Shown: in pieces, positions 63,363 through 64,000 of the stretch
How the letters are laid out: the number at the start of each line of letters is the position of its first letter
How positions within the stretch are numbered: the first letter of the stretch is position 1
Assembly (NCBI RefSeq): GCF_030316605.1
Contig: NZ_CP127039.1
Location: forward strand, 434,001 to 498,000
Length of the DNA stretch: 64,000 nucleotides
Direction: 5' to 3'
Source: Spiroplasma ixodetis Y32
Lineage (GTDB): Bacteria > Bacillota_I > Bacilli_A > Mycoplasmatales > VBWQ01
The notes under the pieces: model-generated
The model's input: only the letters and a program-made list of their open reading frames with translations
The model's database searches: none
What the model was told of the DNA's origin: nothing
Position numbers and translations under genes: made by a program

Positions 63363-64000
63363 GGCTTTTCTCCCTTTATGTACTATTTTTAAATTTTATC
63401 ACATAAATGTTGAGAAAAGCCTATCTACGGACTTCTCCCCACATTTTTAAATGAAACATAGCATTACAGTTTCAAAAGTAGGTATCTTGTTGAATTTATA
63501 TGCAGCTTCTTTGGCATATAAATGAACATGATGTTTTGCAACTTTGATATGTGTTTTAAATGTTCTTCGTATATGTTTTCATACTGATTCAATTTGATTG
63601 GTATTTACGCCAATTTTTGAAACATAACCATCTTGATGGTTAACTGTTTTGTGATTAGGGAAAAGGGATTTGAAATCACGATATCCTTTTCAAGAATCAG
63701 TATGTACATCACACTTTGAAGAAATATGGTTTCTTGCAAACTGCAAAAGATTTTTACTTTTTGTGTTTTTGATTACTTTCACAATTAAATTATTGGTTGT
63801 TTTTTCATAAATCCCAACAATTAATGTTTTATTTATCAAAGATCTTCCTTGTTTTTTAAAACCCATATGTGAAAGATACATTTCATCCATTTGCACTATG
63901 CCCTCAACAATAAATTGATGTTCTTGTTTGGCAATACGATTTCTAATTTCATGACCCATTCTTCAAGCAGTTTTCAAAGTCACACCCAATTCCTTTGCAA
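63363..64000 (-). mobile_element. Family A (IS1595-like) insertion sequence, runs off the window
   Basis: The left hairpin end GGCTTTTCTCCC is at 63363 inside family D. The transposase stop is at 63447 and the frame is open to the window end, covering D128, D191 and E227. The left target half is TTATTTAA; its partner is outside the window. Confidence 0.9.

Noticed and set aside
1..64000. Possible CRISPR array because many identical repeats occur
   Set aside because: The repeats are whole insertion sequences and their ends, not short regularly spaced repeats with unique spacers.
1..64000. tRNA or rRNA genes
   Set aside because: I looked for GC-richer stretches with GTTCRANNC T-loop motifs and CCA ends and saw none that fold convincingly; a tRNA-scan would be needed to exclude one.

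Overview
The window comes from a wall-less mollicute, almost certainly a Spiroplasma, and most likely a heritable, decaying lineage. TGA must be read as tryptophan: rpoD, dnaG, glyS, era, rsgA and the transposases are open and family-like only under genetic code 4, and rpoD region 2.3 has the usual ATWWIR with both W as TGA. Base composition is very AT-rich. All coordinates below assume code 4.

About half of the sequence is mobile DNA from four transposon families. Family A is IS1595/ISXO2-like (about 941 bp, 8-bp target duplications, 16 copies or fragments). Family B is a DD(35)E element with GGCA/TGCC ends, 3-bp duplications and 1382 bp. Family C is an IS3/IS150-type two-ORF element with TGG/CCA ends. 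Family D is a 1158-bp rve-type element with TGTA/TACA ends and 15-16 bp duplications. They are nested in one another: A in B in A at 47683-50957, B in B in C at 30838-34822, and chimeras at 7155-9741 and 24427-27781.

Host genes lie between them. 1.4-7 kb: decayed small secreted proteins and a two-gene membrane/surface operon. 10.2-13.8 kb: lemA, then a radC pseudogene split by two A copies whose reading frame begins with a double-glycine bacteriocin-type leader. 13.9-23.3 kb: a minus-strand information-processing block, ybeY-cdd-era-recO then glyS-dnaG-rpoD-nif3, with recO broken by an A copy. 28-30.8 kb: a small basic protein and the wreck of a C39-peptidase (double-glycine) ABC exporter. 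34.8-39.2 kb: pseudogenes (mupG, small membrane protein, coiled-coil protein). 39.3-44.7 kb: the operon rsmB-PP2C-Ser/Thr kinase-rsgA-rpe-thiamine pyrophosphokinase. 44.8-45.6 kb: two tandem SemiSWEET/PQ-loop genes. 52.4-53.8 kb: degV and a truncated ssb. 58.0-60.7 kb: L21 leader-rplU-prp-rpmA, then coaBC. 60.8-62.7 kb: a large broken coiled-coil protein.

The most interesting biology is the pairing, in one decaying window, of a double-glycine leader peptide (13.8 kb) and a C39 exporter (28.3 kb), i.e. the remains of a peptide-secretion (bacteriocin-like) system in a wall-less bacterium. Also notable are the compound left end of the IS1595-like element, the TG-repeat length polymorphism inside the family B transposase, and repeated loss of genes through single-base changes in A/T or G runs. 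No tRNA, rRNA or CRISPR array was recognised.
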